From positions 1 to 64,000 of the forward strand of contig JBKPPF010000018.1 in assembly GCA_046733475.1 (NCBI GenBank): a DNA stretch of 64,000 nt, read 5' to 3'. Origin of the DNA: DATEOR01 sp046733475 (GTDB lineage Bacteria; Actinomycetota; Thermoleophilia; Gaiellales; Gaiellaceae). The notes beneath the pieces were generated by a model, which saw only the letters and a program-made list of their open reading frames with translations, searched no databases and was not told the origin of the DNA. The position numbers were made by a program, and so were the translations under genes. This document shows, piece after piece, positions 48,738 to 57,094 of this stretch (the first letter of the stretch is position 1; the number at the start of each line of letters is the position of its first letter).

Positions 48738-49202
48738 GTGGCCACGCAGCCGGACACTGTGACGGGACGAGCGAGTGCGATCTCGGACGCCGCCGGCGGG
48801 GCGCTTCGGCGCCGAGCCAACTGGTACCAGCTCGCCAAGTTCTGCACCGTCGGCGCGACGGGCTACGTGGTCAACCTCGCCGTCTTCGCGGCCCTCATCC
48901 ACTGGGCGGGCATGCACTACATCCCTGCGGCGGTCTGTTCGTTCCTCGTCGCCGTCACGAACAACTACATGTGGAACCGGGTCTGGACCTTCCGGCACCA
49001 GCGGGGGCACATCGCCTACCAGGGCCTTCGCTTCCTGCTCGTCTCGACGATCGCCCTCGCAGGCAATCTCCTGTTCCTCGCGATCCTCGTCGGGATCGGT
49101 GTGCCGAAGATTCCCGCTCAGGCGATCGCCATCGCGCTCGTCACGCCGTGGAACTTCGTCGCGAACAAGCTCTGGAGCTTCCGACGCCAGCCGGCCGCGT
49201 AG
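48738..49202 (+). CDS. GtrA-family membrane protein
   Basis: A 154-residue protein with four helices. YQLAKFCTVGATGYVVNLAV opens the domain and the second half has NNYMWNRVWTFR and, at the end, TPWNFVANKLWSFRR, the two Trp-Phe repeats typical of GtrA. GtrA proteins help move lipid-linked sugars or handle polyprenyl-phosphate substrates. GTG start. The membrane glycosyltransferase-like gene begins inside its 3' end. Confidence 0.88.
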   Translation: MATQPDTVTGRASAISDAAGGALRRRANWYQLAKFCTVGATGYVVNLAVFAALIHWAGMHYIPAAVCSFLVAVTNNYMWNRVWTFRHQRGHIAYQGLRFLLVSTIALAGNLLFLAILVGIGVPKIPAQAIAIALVTPWNFVANKLWSFRRQPAA

Positions 49203-51007
49203 CTCTCCTTCTCGCGCTGGCGGCCCTGGCCGTTCCGGCCACTGCCGCCGCCGTCCAGAAGGCGCCGGTTTACGACTCGCACGGCAATCTCATCGGGACG
49301 CCGTTCGTCCCACAGGACGAGCCCCGCCCGGCCGAGCTGACCGACAAGGACGCGATCGCCGCTGTCCTCGCCTTTCCGAAGGTCGCCGACTGGGTCGATC
49401 GCTATCCCGCCGGCGGGCTGACGAAACAGGCGACCCTCGACGAGGACGCCGGTACCTGGTCGGTGAAGGTCTGGTCCGACCTCCCCGACGCCGGCCAGAT
49501 CGTCGACGCCAAGGTCGACGACCAGACCGCCGAGGTCACCGAGGCGTGGACCGGGCCGCAGGTCGCGTGGAAGATGGCCCGCGGGTACGACGGCGCCTTC
49601 GGCCGAGGGATCAACCGGCTGTGGGTCTGGCTCACGTTCTGCGTCGTCTTCCTCGTCGGGTTGGCCGACTTCCGGCGCATCGCTTCTGTGCGGAACCTCG
49701 ACCTGCTCGTCCTACTCTCCTTCTCGGCTTCTCTCTACTTCTTCAACATCGGCGACGTCTTCACGGCGATGCCGCTCGTCTACCCGGCGCTCGCATACCT
49801 CCTCGGGCGGATGATCTGGATCGGCGCGCGTGGACGGGGCGGGTCGTCGCGCCCGGTCTGGCCGGTGTGGGCGCTGCTCGCAGCCACGGTCTTCCTGATG
49901 GGCTTCCGCACCACGCTGAATGTCGTGGATTCGAACGTGATCGACGTCGGCCTCGCGGGGATCGACGGCGGCCAGCGCATCGTCCAGGGTGAGATGCCGT
50001 ACGGCCACATGCCGACCGACGACGGCGAGACCTGCGGGCTCCCGGACGCCGACGGCTACGTCCGCGAGCGTGTCCAGACGAACGGGCGCTGCGAGTCGGC
50101 GAACGAGCGCGGCGACACGTACGGACCGGTCAGCTATCTCGGCTACGTCCCGGCCTACCTCGCAGTCGGTTTCAGCGGGAAGTGGAACGGCGGCTCGAGC
50201 ACGTGGGCCGGCCTGCCGGCCGCGCACCTGACCTCGCTGCTCTGGGATCTCCTAGCGCTGGTCGGGATGGGCGTGCTCGGCCTTCGCCTCGGCGGGCGGA
50301 TGCTCGGGGCGACGCTCGCGTTCGCGTGGGCTGCTTACCCCTTCACGCAGTACGTCTCGAGCTCGAACTCGAACGACGCGATCATGCCTGCGCTTCTCGT
50401 CTGGGGCCTCGTCTTTCTCACCTCGCCCCCGGCGCGTGGGCTCTTCCTCGCGCTCGGCGCGTGGACGAAGTTCGCCGCGCTCCTCCTTCTCCCCCTCTGG
50501 GCTTCGTATCCGGACTGGCGCGGTGCCGTACGGAGCAAGGTCACGTACCTCCTCGGCTTCGTGCTCGGCACCGCAATCGGGTTCTGGATTCTCTTCCTCG
50601 AGCCCGATCCGCTCCACGCCGCGCGCGTCTTCTGGGACCGGACGTTCGGCTGGCAGCTCTCGCGCTCGTCCCCGTTCTCGATCTGGGACTGGGACCAGTA
50701 CCCGGGGTACCCGAACCTCCATCACGTCCAGACCGGGCTCAAGGTCGTTCTCCTCTTCGGCGCGCTTGCGGTCTACTTCGTGCCGCGCGTGAAGAACGAG
50801 CTTCAGATCGCCGCTCTGTCGGCCGCGCTTCTGATCGGCTTCGAGGCGGTGCTGACGCACTGGTTCTACCTCTACATCCCGTGGTTCTTCCCCTTCGTCG
50901 CCTTCGCCCTCTTCGCGCCGGCCCTCCTGCCGGTCCGTGCGGCGGAGCCGGCCGAGCCGCCCCCCGAGCTTGAGCACGAGCCGAGAGCACTCGTTCCCAC
51001 GAGCTGA
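49148..51007 (+). CDS. Multi-spanning membrane protein, GT-C-like, with extracytoplasmic N-terminal domain
   Basis: A 619-residue protein. After a signal sequence (VALLLALAALAVPATAAA), a soluble domain of about 100 residues (TWSVKVWSDLPDAGQIVDAK then DDQTAEVTEAWTG) resembles PepSY modules. About 11 helices follow, with loops such as YGPVSYLGYVPAYLAVG and YVSSSNSNDAIMPALLVWG reminiscent of GT87/GT-C sugar transferases using polyprenyl-phosphate sugars. The GTG at 49148 is the best in-frame start and overlaps gtrA by 55 bp. The exact substrate is unknown. Confidence 0.6.
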   Translation: MELRREQALELPTPAGRVALLLALAALAVPATAAAVQKAPVYDSHGNLIGTPFVPQDEPRPAELTDKDAIAAVLAFPKVADWVDRYPAGGLTKQATLDEDAGTWSVKVWSDLPDAGQIVDAKVDDQTAEVTEAWTGPQVAWKMARGYDGAFGRGINRLWVWLTFCVVFLVGLADFRRIASVRNLDLLVLLSFSASLYFFNIGDVFTAMPLVYPALAYLLGRMIWIGARGRGGSSRPVWPVWALLAATVFLMGFRTTLNVVDSNVIDVGLAGIDGGQRIVQGEMPYGHMPTDDGETCGLPDADGYVRERVQTNGRCESANERGDTYGPVSYLGYVPAYLAVGFSGKWNGGSSTWAGLPAAHLTSLLWDLLALVGMGVLGLRLGGRMLGATLAFAWAAYPFTQYVSSSNSNDAIMPALLVWGLVFLTSPPARGLFLALGAWTKFAALLLLPLWASYPDWRGAVRSKVTYLLGFVLGTAIGFWILFLEPDPLHAARVFWDRTFGWQLSRSSPFSIWDWDQYPGYPNLHHVQTGLKVVLLFGALAVYFVPRVKNELQIAALSAALLIGFEAVLTHWFYLYIPWFFPFVAFALFAPALLPVRAAEPAEPPPELEHEPRALVPTS

Positions 51008-52208
51008 GTCGAACCGCGTCGGGCAGGCGGTCGCGCTCGGGATCGTGCTCCTGACGATCTCGTGGGCGCTCCTGCACACCGGCTTCTGGAGCCGGACGCA
51101 AATCATCGACACGCCGGTGTACGAGCGCTACGGCGAGGCGATCCTCGCCGGCCAGGTCCCCTACCGGGACTTCGACCTCGAGTATCCGCCGGCTGCGCTC
51201 CCGGCTTTCGTCCTTCCGGCGCTCGCGCAGGAGGATGACTACGGCTCCGTCTTCGAGGTGCTGATGTGGGCCTGCGCGGTCGGGGCCGTCGTGGCTCTCG
51301 GCCTCGCACTTGCGGTGGTCGAGGCGGGCACGGGGCGGCTCTACTCGGCTACGTGCTTCCTCGCGCTCGCGCCCCTCGCCCTCGGGACGGTGGTCCTGTC
51401 GCGGTACGACCTCTGGCCGGCAGCCCTCACGATCGCGGCCCTCGCGGCATTCGTCGGGAGGCGGGAACGGGTCGGCTTCGGCGTGCTCGGGCTCGCGGTC
51501 GCGGCCAAGATCTATCCGCTGGTGCTCCTCCCGATCGTGCTCGTGTGGGTGGGGAAGCGGCGTGGGACGCGCGAGCTCTGGATCGGGGTCGGTTGCTTCG
51601 CCGCTGTGCTCGCCGCGTGCTTCGTCCCGTTTCTGATCCTCTCTCCCGGCGGGGTCGCGCACAGCATCGGCACGCAGCTCGGGCGGCCCCTGCAGCTCGA
51701 GAGCCTGGGCGCTTCGGTCCTCCTCGCGGCCAAGCAGCTCGGCATCTACGACGCGACGGTGACGAACTCGCACGGCTCGCAAAACCTCACCGGCTCGCTG
51801 CCCGAAACGATCGCCTCTCTCCTGACCGCGTTCCAGTTCGTCGCAGTCGGGCTCGTCTGGGCGCTCTTCGCCGCGCGCGACCGGGGACGGGAGGGCCTGC
51901 TCACCGCGGGGGCCGCCTCGGTCGCCGCCTTCGTCGCGTTCGGGAAGGTGCTCTCGCCGCAATTTTTGATCTGGCTTCTCCCGCTCGTCCCGGCGGTGGC
52001 CGGCGCGGGCGGGCTGGCGGCGTGCGCGGTGCTCTTCGGCTCCCTCGTCACCACGCAGCTGTGGTTCCCGTTCCGCTACTGGGACGTCGTTGCGCTCGAG
52101 CCGGTCGGGTGGCTCGTCCTCGTCCGCGACCTCCTACTCGTTGCGCTCTACGCGATCCTCTTGGTCGTGCTCAGTCGACAGGGACGCGGAGCGGCTCGCA
52201 TCGCGTAG
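50937..52208 (+). CDS. GT87-like (DUF2029) membrane glycosyltransferase
   Basis: A 423-residue protein with about ten helices. DTPVYERYGEAILAGQVPYR then DFDLEYPPAALPAF is the extracytoplasmic loop typical of polyprenol-phosphate-mannose-dependent GT87 enzymes. It overlaps the previous membrane gene by 71 bp; TTG 50970 is an alternative start giving a smaller overlap. Together with GtrA these genes suggest a cell-envelope glycan pathway. Its end overlaps ymdB tail-to-tail by 38 bp. Confidence 0.72.
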   Translation: MRRSRPSRPPSLSTSREHSFPRAESNRVGQAVALGIVLLTISWALLHTGFWSRTQIIDTPVYERYGEAILAGQVPYRDFDLEYPPAALPAFVLPALAQEDDYGSVFEVLMWACAVGAVVALGLALAVVEAGTGRLYSATCFLALAPLALGTVVLSRYDLWPAALTIAALAAFVGRRERVGFGVLGLAVAAKIYPLVLLPIVLVWVGKRRGTRELWIGVGCFAAVLAACFVPFLILSPGGVAHSIGTQLGRPLQLESLGASVLLAAKQLGIYDATVTNSHGSQNLTGSLPETIASLLTAFQFVAVGLVWALFAARDRGREGLLTAGAASVAAFVAFGKVLSPQFLIWLLPLVPAVAGAGGLAACAVLFGSLVTTQLWFPFRYWDVVALEPVGWLVLVRDLLLVALYAILLVVLSRQGRGAARIA

Positions 52209-52944
52209 CCCGGCCCTCGGCGTCGCACTCGACGACGGCGCCCTCGATGCGCACGCCGCCGTCGGCGGGATGGAAGCGCACCGGCATAGAAGTGCGCATC
52301 CGTTCGATCGCGAGGTCGGCGCGAACGCCGATGACGGAGTCGTGCGGTCCGGTCATGCCCGCGTCCGTGATCGCGGCGGTGCCTCCCGGCTGCACGCGCG
52401 CGTCGTTTGTCTGCACGTGCGTGTGCGTGCCGATCACCGCCGTTACGCGACCGTCGAGCATGCGGGCGAGCGCGACCTTCTCGCTCGTCGCCTCGGCGTG
52501 GAAGTCCACGACCACGATTTTGGCCTGGCGCCGAGCTTCCTCGACGAGATCGTCGACGATGAGAAACGGGCTCCTCGGCGGCGAGAGAAAGAGGGCGCCC
52601 TGGAGGTTGACCACCGCGACGGGCGTGCAGTCGGCCGCCGGCTGAACGGTGAGGCCCCGTCCTGGCCCGCCGAGGTTCTCCGGGCGGATGACGGGCCCCT
52701 CTCGCTCGAGCACCGGGATGATGTCCTTCTGGCGCCAGACGTGGTTGCCGAGCGTGATGACGTCGGCGCCCGCGGCCAGGATCTTGTCGGCGAGCTTCGC
52801 GGTGATCCCCACGCCGTCGGCCGCGTTCTCGCCGTTCACGATGCAGAAGCCGGCGCCGAGCTCCTCCTTGAGCGAATGCAGCCGAGTCTCGAGCGCTCGC
52901 CGGCCCGGCGGGCCGAAGACGTCTGCGATGAAGAGGATGACCAG
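52171..52944 (-). CDS. YmdB-family metallophosphoesterase (2',3'-cyclic nucleotide type)
   Basis: A 257-residue metallophosphoesterase. Metal-site motifs are FIADVFGPPG, NGENAADG, GNHVWRQ, DFHAEATSE and GTHTHVQ in the expected order. The full domain needs a start at 52944, but the codon there is CTG: a TAG stop is directly upstream, and the first GTG (52839) would delete the first metal ligand. An AGAGG lies 6 nt before the CTG. YmdB proteins act on cyclic nucleotides and influence mRNA turnover in Bacillus. Confidence 0.85.
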   Translation of the reverse strand: MVILFIADVFGPPGRRALETRLHSLKEELGAGFCIVNGENAADGVGITAKLADKILAAGADVITLGNHVWRQKDIIPVLEREGPVIRPENLGGPGRGLTVQPAADCTPVAVVNLQGALFLSPPRSPFLIVDDLVEEARRQAKIVVVDFHAEATSEKVALARMLDGRVTAVIGTHTHVQTNDARVQPGGTAAITDAGMTGPHDSVIGVRADLAIERMRTSMPVRFHPADGGVRIEGAVVECDAEGRATRCEPLRVPVD

Positions 52945-52946
52945 CT

Positions 52947-53050
52947 AGTGCCTCTTCGAGTGCTGCCGCGCTTCTGGATTGCGAGCACCGAGCAAGAGGC
53001 GATGCGTGATCGCGGGCCAGCAGCAGGCGTGTATTGCTTGGAGAGGCACT
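52947..53050 (-). ncRNA. Candidate structured RNA between M23 and ymdB genes
   Basis: The 111-bp gap has perfect complementary ends: AGTGCCTCT (52947-52955) and AGAGGCACT (53042-53050), closing about 86 nt that contain further pairings (CTGG/CCAG with GCTGC/GCAGC, and GCGA/TCGC). It fits no tRNA, and the SRP-RNA core motif is absent. It may be a leader that controls the CTG-started ymdB, since the SD lies in one arm. Confidence 0.28.
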
Positions 53051-53055
53051 CGGCT

Positions 53056-54036
53056 CTACGGAGTGGCGAGCGAGCCGGCCGCGTGCACTTCGACATGGAC
53101 GTGCTGGCCCCGGTCCTGCGTGTAGCGGGCGAGCGCGGCCTGCTCGACCGAGGAGAGGTCGATGATCTGGCCGATCTTCGTCCGCCCCGCGGAAACGGTC
53201 ATCCCGACGGTTAGCGCCGGGTCCGGCCGGAGATTGGTCAGCGTGACGACGACCCCCGGGTTGCCCGACGGCTGGATGTCGATTCGGACGCCGTACGGCT
53301 TCCCGTTGACGATCTGGTCCGAGACGGCCATGACGCTCCCGTCCACCGGCGCGTAGACGTCCGTATTGGTCGGCGCGCCGATGTCGAGACCGCCTGTCTC
53401 CGGGCCTACGCCGCCGCTGATCTGGTAGTAGCGGATGCCCGAGCTCGAGCCGCCGAAGAAGCGGGTGACCATCCGCTTCAGGAGGCCGGCGTTCGCCTGC
53501 GTCCCGATCGGGTCGAGTGGGAGGGCGCTCGTGCCCGAGGAGTGGTAGCCGATTGCGGTCACCCGGCTCTGGTTGATCGGGAGCTGGAGGCGGAGGGTGT
53601 CCTGCAGGGCGATGATCTGCGCCCGCGGCGGGCCCGCAGGCAGGAGCCGCGCGGTCGGCGCCGGGCCGGTGTTGGTGACCTCTGCGGTCTTGCCCGAGCC
53701 AAATGCCGTGAGCATGAGCACGACGAAGCAGACGCATGCCACGACCGCCAATGCGGCCGTGCGTCGCGCTCTGCGAACCTTCGCGCGCATTGCCTGACGT
53801 TCGGCGGCGCGGTAGGCAAGCCCGGGAGCCTGGGGCTGGGCCATCCGCGGCACGCTAGCGGAGGTGCCCACTGCTTTCAAACGGATACCGCGGTCCTCGT
53901 CGGGCTTCGGCAGGAGGGCGAGGGAGCCGTCCGTCTCGAAGGACCAGTCCCAGGGTGGAGGGCGGAGCTCGACCACATTCCCGCGATTTGCAGGGCTTTC
54001 AACGACCTGGTCGTAGGGAACGGGCGCTCTGGGCAT
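53056..54036 (-). CDS. Membrane-anchored M23-like peptidase, probably inactive
   Basis: A 326-residue protein: cytoplasmic N-terminal region of about 90 residues, one helix (AALAVVACVCFVVLMLTAFG), then an extracytoplasmic LytM-like domain (about 215-320). LytM peptidases need HxxxD and HxH; here the HxxxD site reads TGGLD (Thr in place of His) while HVHVEV is intact. Such degenerate domains often regulate cell-wall hydrolases. ATG start, 12 bp from the divergent ABC gene. Confidence 0.78.
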   Translation of the reverse strand: MPRAPVPYDQVVESPANRGNVVELRPPPWDWSFETDGSLALLPKPDEDRGIRLKAVGTSASVPRMAQPQAPGLAYRAAERQAMRAKVRRARRTAALAVVACVCFVVLMLTAFGSGKTAEVTNTGPAPTARLLPAGPPRAQIIALQDTLRLQLPINQSRVTAIGYHSSGTSALPLDPIGTQANAGLLKRMVTRFFGGSSSGIRYYQISGGVGPETGGLDIGAPTNTDVYAPVDGSVMAVSDQIVNGKPYGVRIDIQPSGNPGVVVTLTNLRPDPALTVGMTVSAGRTKIGQIIDLSSVEQAALARYTQDRGQHVHVEVHAAGSLATP

Positions 54037-54048
54037 GGTGAGCTAGCC

Positions 54049-54774
54049 TTGCGGCGTGGTAGCCGTCCTTCGCTCTCACCCTGCCAGGGGCGTCGGACGC
54101 TGAGGGCGCCGCTCCTCAGGGCAAACGGGGTCTCGCGGAGGTACGGGCGCATCGTCGCGCTCGCCGCCACGAGCCTCGAGGTGCACCCGGAAGACGCCCT
54201 CGCGCTCATCGGGCCGAACGGCGCCGGCAAGTCCACGCTGCTCTCGATCCTCGCGGGCGCGCTCGACCCGAGCGACGGCTTCGTGGCCGCCGCGTCTGCG
54301 GACGATCGCGGCCCCAAGGTCGGCTGGGTCCCGCAGAAGCCGGCGCACTACCAGCGTCTCTCGCCGCGCGAGAATCTCGAGCTCTTCGCCCGGCTCGAAG
54401 GAGTCTCCGAGGCGAAGGCCGTCGCGGACCGCTACATCCGCCTCCTCGACCTCCCGGACGACGGCCGCCTGACCGCCGAGCTCTCGGCCGGGAATCAGCA
54501 GCGCCTGAATGTCGCGGTCGCACTGCTCGTCGGCCCCGAGATCCTGCTCCTCGACGAGCCGACCGCGTCACTCGATCCGCGCCAGCGGCGCCTCCTCTGG
54601 CAGGTGGCCGCCCAGGTCCGCCAGCGGCAGGGCGCCGTCGTCTTCGCGACGCAGAACCTCGAGGAGCTCGAGCGGTTCGCCACCCGGGTCGCCGTCCTCG
54701 TCGGAGGCGAGCTCGTCTTCGACGGCAGCCTCGAGCAGTTCAAGGCTTCTCCCGAAGCGGACGTCTTCGCGTGA
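54049..54774 (+). CDS. ABC transporter ATPase (export type)
   Basis: A 241-residue ATPase: Walker A LIGPNGAGKSTLL, signature LSAGNQQRLNVAVAL (last residue Asn instead of Gln), Walker B ILLLDEPTASLD, and a Q-loop WVPQKPAHYQ. The order and size resemble CcmA/ABC-2 partner ATPases. The start is TTG 54049; no ATG or GTG is available in frame. Its stop overlaps the permease start (GTGA). It probably exports a lipid or drug, not determined. Confidence 0.87.
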   Translation: MRRGSRPSLSPCQGRRTLRAPLLRANGVSRRYGRIVALAATSLEVHPEDALALIGPNGAGKSTLLSILAGALDPSDGFVAAASADDRGPKVGWVPQKPAHYQRLSPRENLELFARLEGVSEAKAVADRYIRLLDLPDDGRLTAELSAGNQQRLNVAVALLVGPEILLLDEPTASLDPRQRRLLWQVAAQVRQRQGAVVFATQNLEELERFATRVAVLVGGELVFDGSLEQFKASPEADVFA

Positions 54775-56120
54775 GAAAGGTCAGCCTTCTCCTCAAGAAA
54801 GACCTCCGGATCCTCGGCCGCTCGCCGGTCCTCGTCGCCGCGCTGATCCTCTATCCGCTCGCCTTCGCCGCGCTCGTCGGGGCCGTCGTCCGGTACGCGG
54901 GAGACCGACCGACGATCGCCTTCGTCGATCTCGACCACCTTCCCGAAGAGCTCACCGTCGGAGGCCAGACGTTCAACGTGCCCGAGGTCATCGACCAGGT
55001 GAACGAGAACGCCGAGCTCGTCCCGATGGACCAGGAAGAGGCCGACCGCAAGCTGGCGAACGGCGAGGTGAACGCGGAGATCATCGTGCCGCGCGGGTTC
55101 GCCTCGCGGCTCCGTGGGATGGTGGAGAGCCCGCAGCTCGAGCTGAAGACCGCGCGCGGCGGGATCGCGACCCGGGTCGAGCAGCAGACCCAGGCCCTCG
55201 TCTACGAGCTGAACCAGCAGCTGCAGGACGCCTATATCGACGCGAACCTCCGGTACGTGAAGCTGATCATGGAGGGCGGCACCGACACCTTCCTCGGTAA
55301 CGAGTTCGACGTGGTCGGGCTCCAGCGGGCGGGCGAGCTCCTGACCGAGATCGAGCAGACGACGAAAGAACCCGCGATCGGCGAGCGGGCCCGGGAGCTG
55401 TCCACCTTCGTCCAGCAGGCGCAGCTCGCCCTCGGCGCCTCGGACGAGTCGCTCCGTGCGACCGCCAACCCGATCAAGCTCGAGGTCGACACCGAGGCCG
55501 GGCGGTCGTGGCTCCTCTCCGCGCAGCTCCAGGCGTACGCGCTCGCGCTGACGCTCGCGTTCATCTGCGTCCTTCTCGCCGCGGCGGCGATCGCGTCTGA
55601 GCGCGACGAGAACGTCATCGGCCGGCTGGCTCGCGGGCTCGTCGGCCTGACGAACCTCGTCGTCGTGAAGGTCGTGCTGGCTGCGTTCGTCGCGGTCGTG
55701 CTCGGGCTCGTGATCGCGCTGGTCTTCGGCCTGTTCGCGACCGTCTTCGACGTCACCGGCGGGGAGCCGTGGGAGCGGCTGCCGCTCCTCTGCCTCGGCC
55801 TCGTCATCGCGGGAGCCGCGTTCGGGGCGTTCGGCGTTCTCGTCGGCGTCGTCGCGCGGGAGGCGCGGACGGCGGTGCTCGTCGCCTTCCTCGTCGCGCT
55901 TCCGCTCGTCCTGCTCGGGCTGCTCCCGGAGGGAACCGTTGCGGTCGCGCACGTGATCTCGAAGGCGTTTCCGTTCTCGCACGCCGTCGACTTCTTCCAG
56001 TCCTCGCTCTACGACAACGACCCCTGGTCGACGCTTGCGCGCGAGGCCGCCTGGCTCGTCGGCCTCGCAGCCGCCTTCGGGGCCGCGGCCCGGCTTGGAA
56101 TGCGAAGATTGTTGGCGTGA
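54771..56120 (+). CDS. ABC-2 type permease
   Basis: A 449-residue permease: one helix near residue 20-40, a large extracytoplasmic segment of about 200 residues with a helical hairpin (QQTQALVYELNQQLQDAYID), then five helices (about 260-445). This is the topology of YhgE/ABC-2 exporters. Partner of the ATPase just upstream. Its stop overlaps the hemB start (GTGA), so transport and haem synthesis genes share one mRNA; haem or a precursor as cargo is only a guess. Confidence 0.85.
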   Translation: MRKVSLLLKKDLRILGRSPVLVAALILYPLAFAALVGAVVRYAGDRPTIAFVDLDHLPEELTVGGQTFNVPEVIDQVNENAELVPMDQEEADRKLANGEVNAEIIVPRGFASRLRGMVESPQLELKTARGGIATRVEQQTQALVYELNQQLQDAYIDANLRYVKLIMEGGTDTFLGNEFDVVGLQRAGELLTEIEQTTKEPAIGERARELSTFVQQAQLALGASDESLRATANPIKLEVDTEAGRSWLLSAQLQAYALALTLAFICVLLAAAAIASERDENVIGRLARGLVGLTNLVVVKVVLAAFVAVVLGLVIALVFGLFATVFDVTGGEPWERLPLLCLGLVIAGAAFGAFGVLVGVVAREARTAVLVAFLVALPLVLLGLLPEGTVAVAHVISKAFPFSHAVDFFQSSLYDNDPWSTLAREAAWLVGLAAAFGAAARLGMRRLLA

Positions 56121-57094
56121 GCGCCTTTCCGGCCACCCGCCTGCGACGTTTCCGGCGCACCGGCGCCCTCCGAGAGCTCGTCCGCGAGACGCGGCTCGAC
56201 CTGCGCGACTTCGTCTATCCGCTCTTCGCCTGCCCGGGCTCCGGCGTCGAGAAGCCGCTCGACGGCCTGCCCGGACTCGCCCAGCGCTCGGTCGACCGCC
56301 TCGCCGACGAGGCCGAGGAGCTCTTTGGGCTCGGCATCGGCGCCGTCCTCCTCTTCGGCATCCCGGAGGAGAAGGACGATGCGGCCTCGGGCGCCTACGA
56401 CGAAGACGGCATCGTCCAGCAGGCGCTGCGCGCCCTCTCGGAGCGCACGCCCGAGATGGTGCTCCTCACCGATGTCTGTCTCTGCGAGTACACGTCTCAC
56501 GGCCATTGCGGCGTCGTGGAGGGAGACGAGATCGTCAACGACCTCTCGCTCGAGCTGCTCGCGAAGACCGCGGTCAGCCACGCCGACGCGGGCGCACATG
56601 CGGTCTGTCCGAGCGACATGATGGACGGACGGGTCGGCACGATCCGCGGCGGGCTCGACTCCGACGGCTTCGAGCACGTGCCCATCGTCTCCTATGCGGC
56701 CAAGGCCGCCTCTGCCTTCTACGGGCCCTTCCGCGAGGCGGCGGAGTCGACCCCGGCGTTCGGTGACCGGCGCAGCTACCAGATGGATCCCGCCAACGCC
56801 CGCGAAGCGCTCCGCGAATGCGAGCTCGACCTCCAAGAGGGCGCGGACGCCCTGATGATCAAGCCGGCGGTACCCTTCCTGGACGTCATTGCGGCGGCGA
56901 GGGCGCGCTTCGATGTGCCGATCTTCGCCTACAACGTCAGCGGCGAGTACGCGATGGTGAAGGCCGCCGCGGCGCGCGGCTGGCTCGACGAGCCCGCGGC
57001 CGCGATCGAGAGCCTGACGGCGATCAAGCGCGCGGGGGCAGACGTGATCGTCTCCTACTGGGCGAAGGAGCTGGCGGGCTGGCTGAGGTCCTGA
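56117..57094 (+). CDS. hemB: Delta-aminolevulinic acid dehydratase (porphobilinogen synthase)
   Basis: A 325-residue enzyme joining two 5-aminolevulinate molecules. The zinc-binding cysteines are in DVCLCEYTSHGHCG, marking a zinc-dependent form, and the Schiff-base lysines in SYAAKAASAFYGPF and MIKPAVPFLD. GTG start overlapping the permease stop. It is directly followed by hemL. Confidence 0.95.
   Translation: MSAFPATRLRRFRRTGALRELVRETRLDLRDFVYPLFACPGSGVEKPLDGLPGLAQRSVDRLADEAEELFGLGIGAVLLFGIPEEKDDAASGAYDEDGIVQQALRALSERTPEMVLLTDVCLCEYTSHGHCGVVEGDEIVNDLSLELLAKTAVSHADAGAHAVCPSDMMDGRVGTIRGGLDSDGFEHVPIVSYAAKAASAFYGPFREAAESTPAFGDRRSYQMDPANAREALRECELDLQEGADALMIKPAVPFLDVIAAARARFDVPIFAYNVSGEYAMVKAAAARGWLDEPAAAIESLTAIKRAGADVIVSYWAKELAGWLRS

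Noticed and set aside
52947..53050. SRP RNA or tRNA-Sec in the ymdB leader
   Set aside because: The conserved GGAAGCAGC-type SRP core and a T-loop TTCGA are both missing, despite suitable length and complementary ends.
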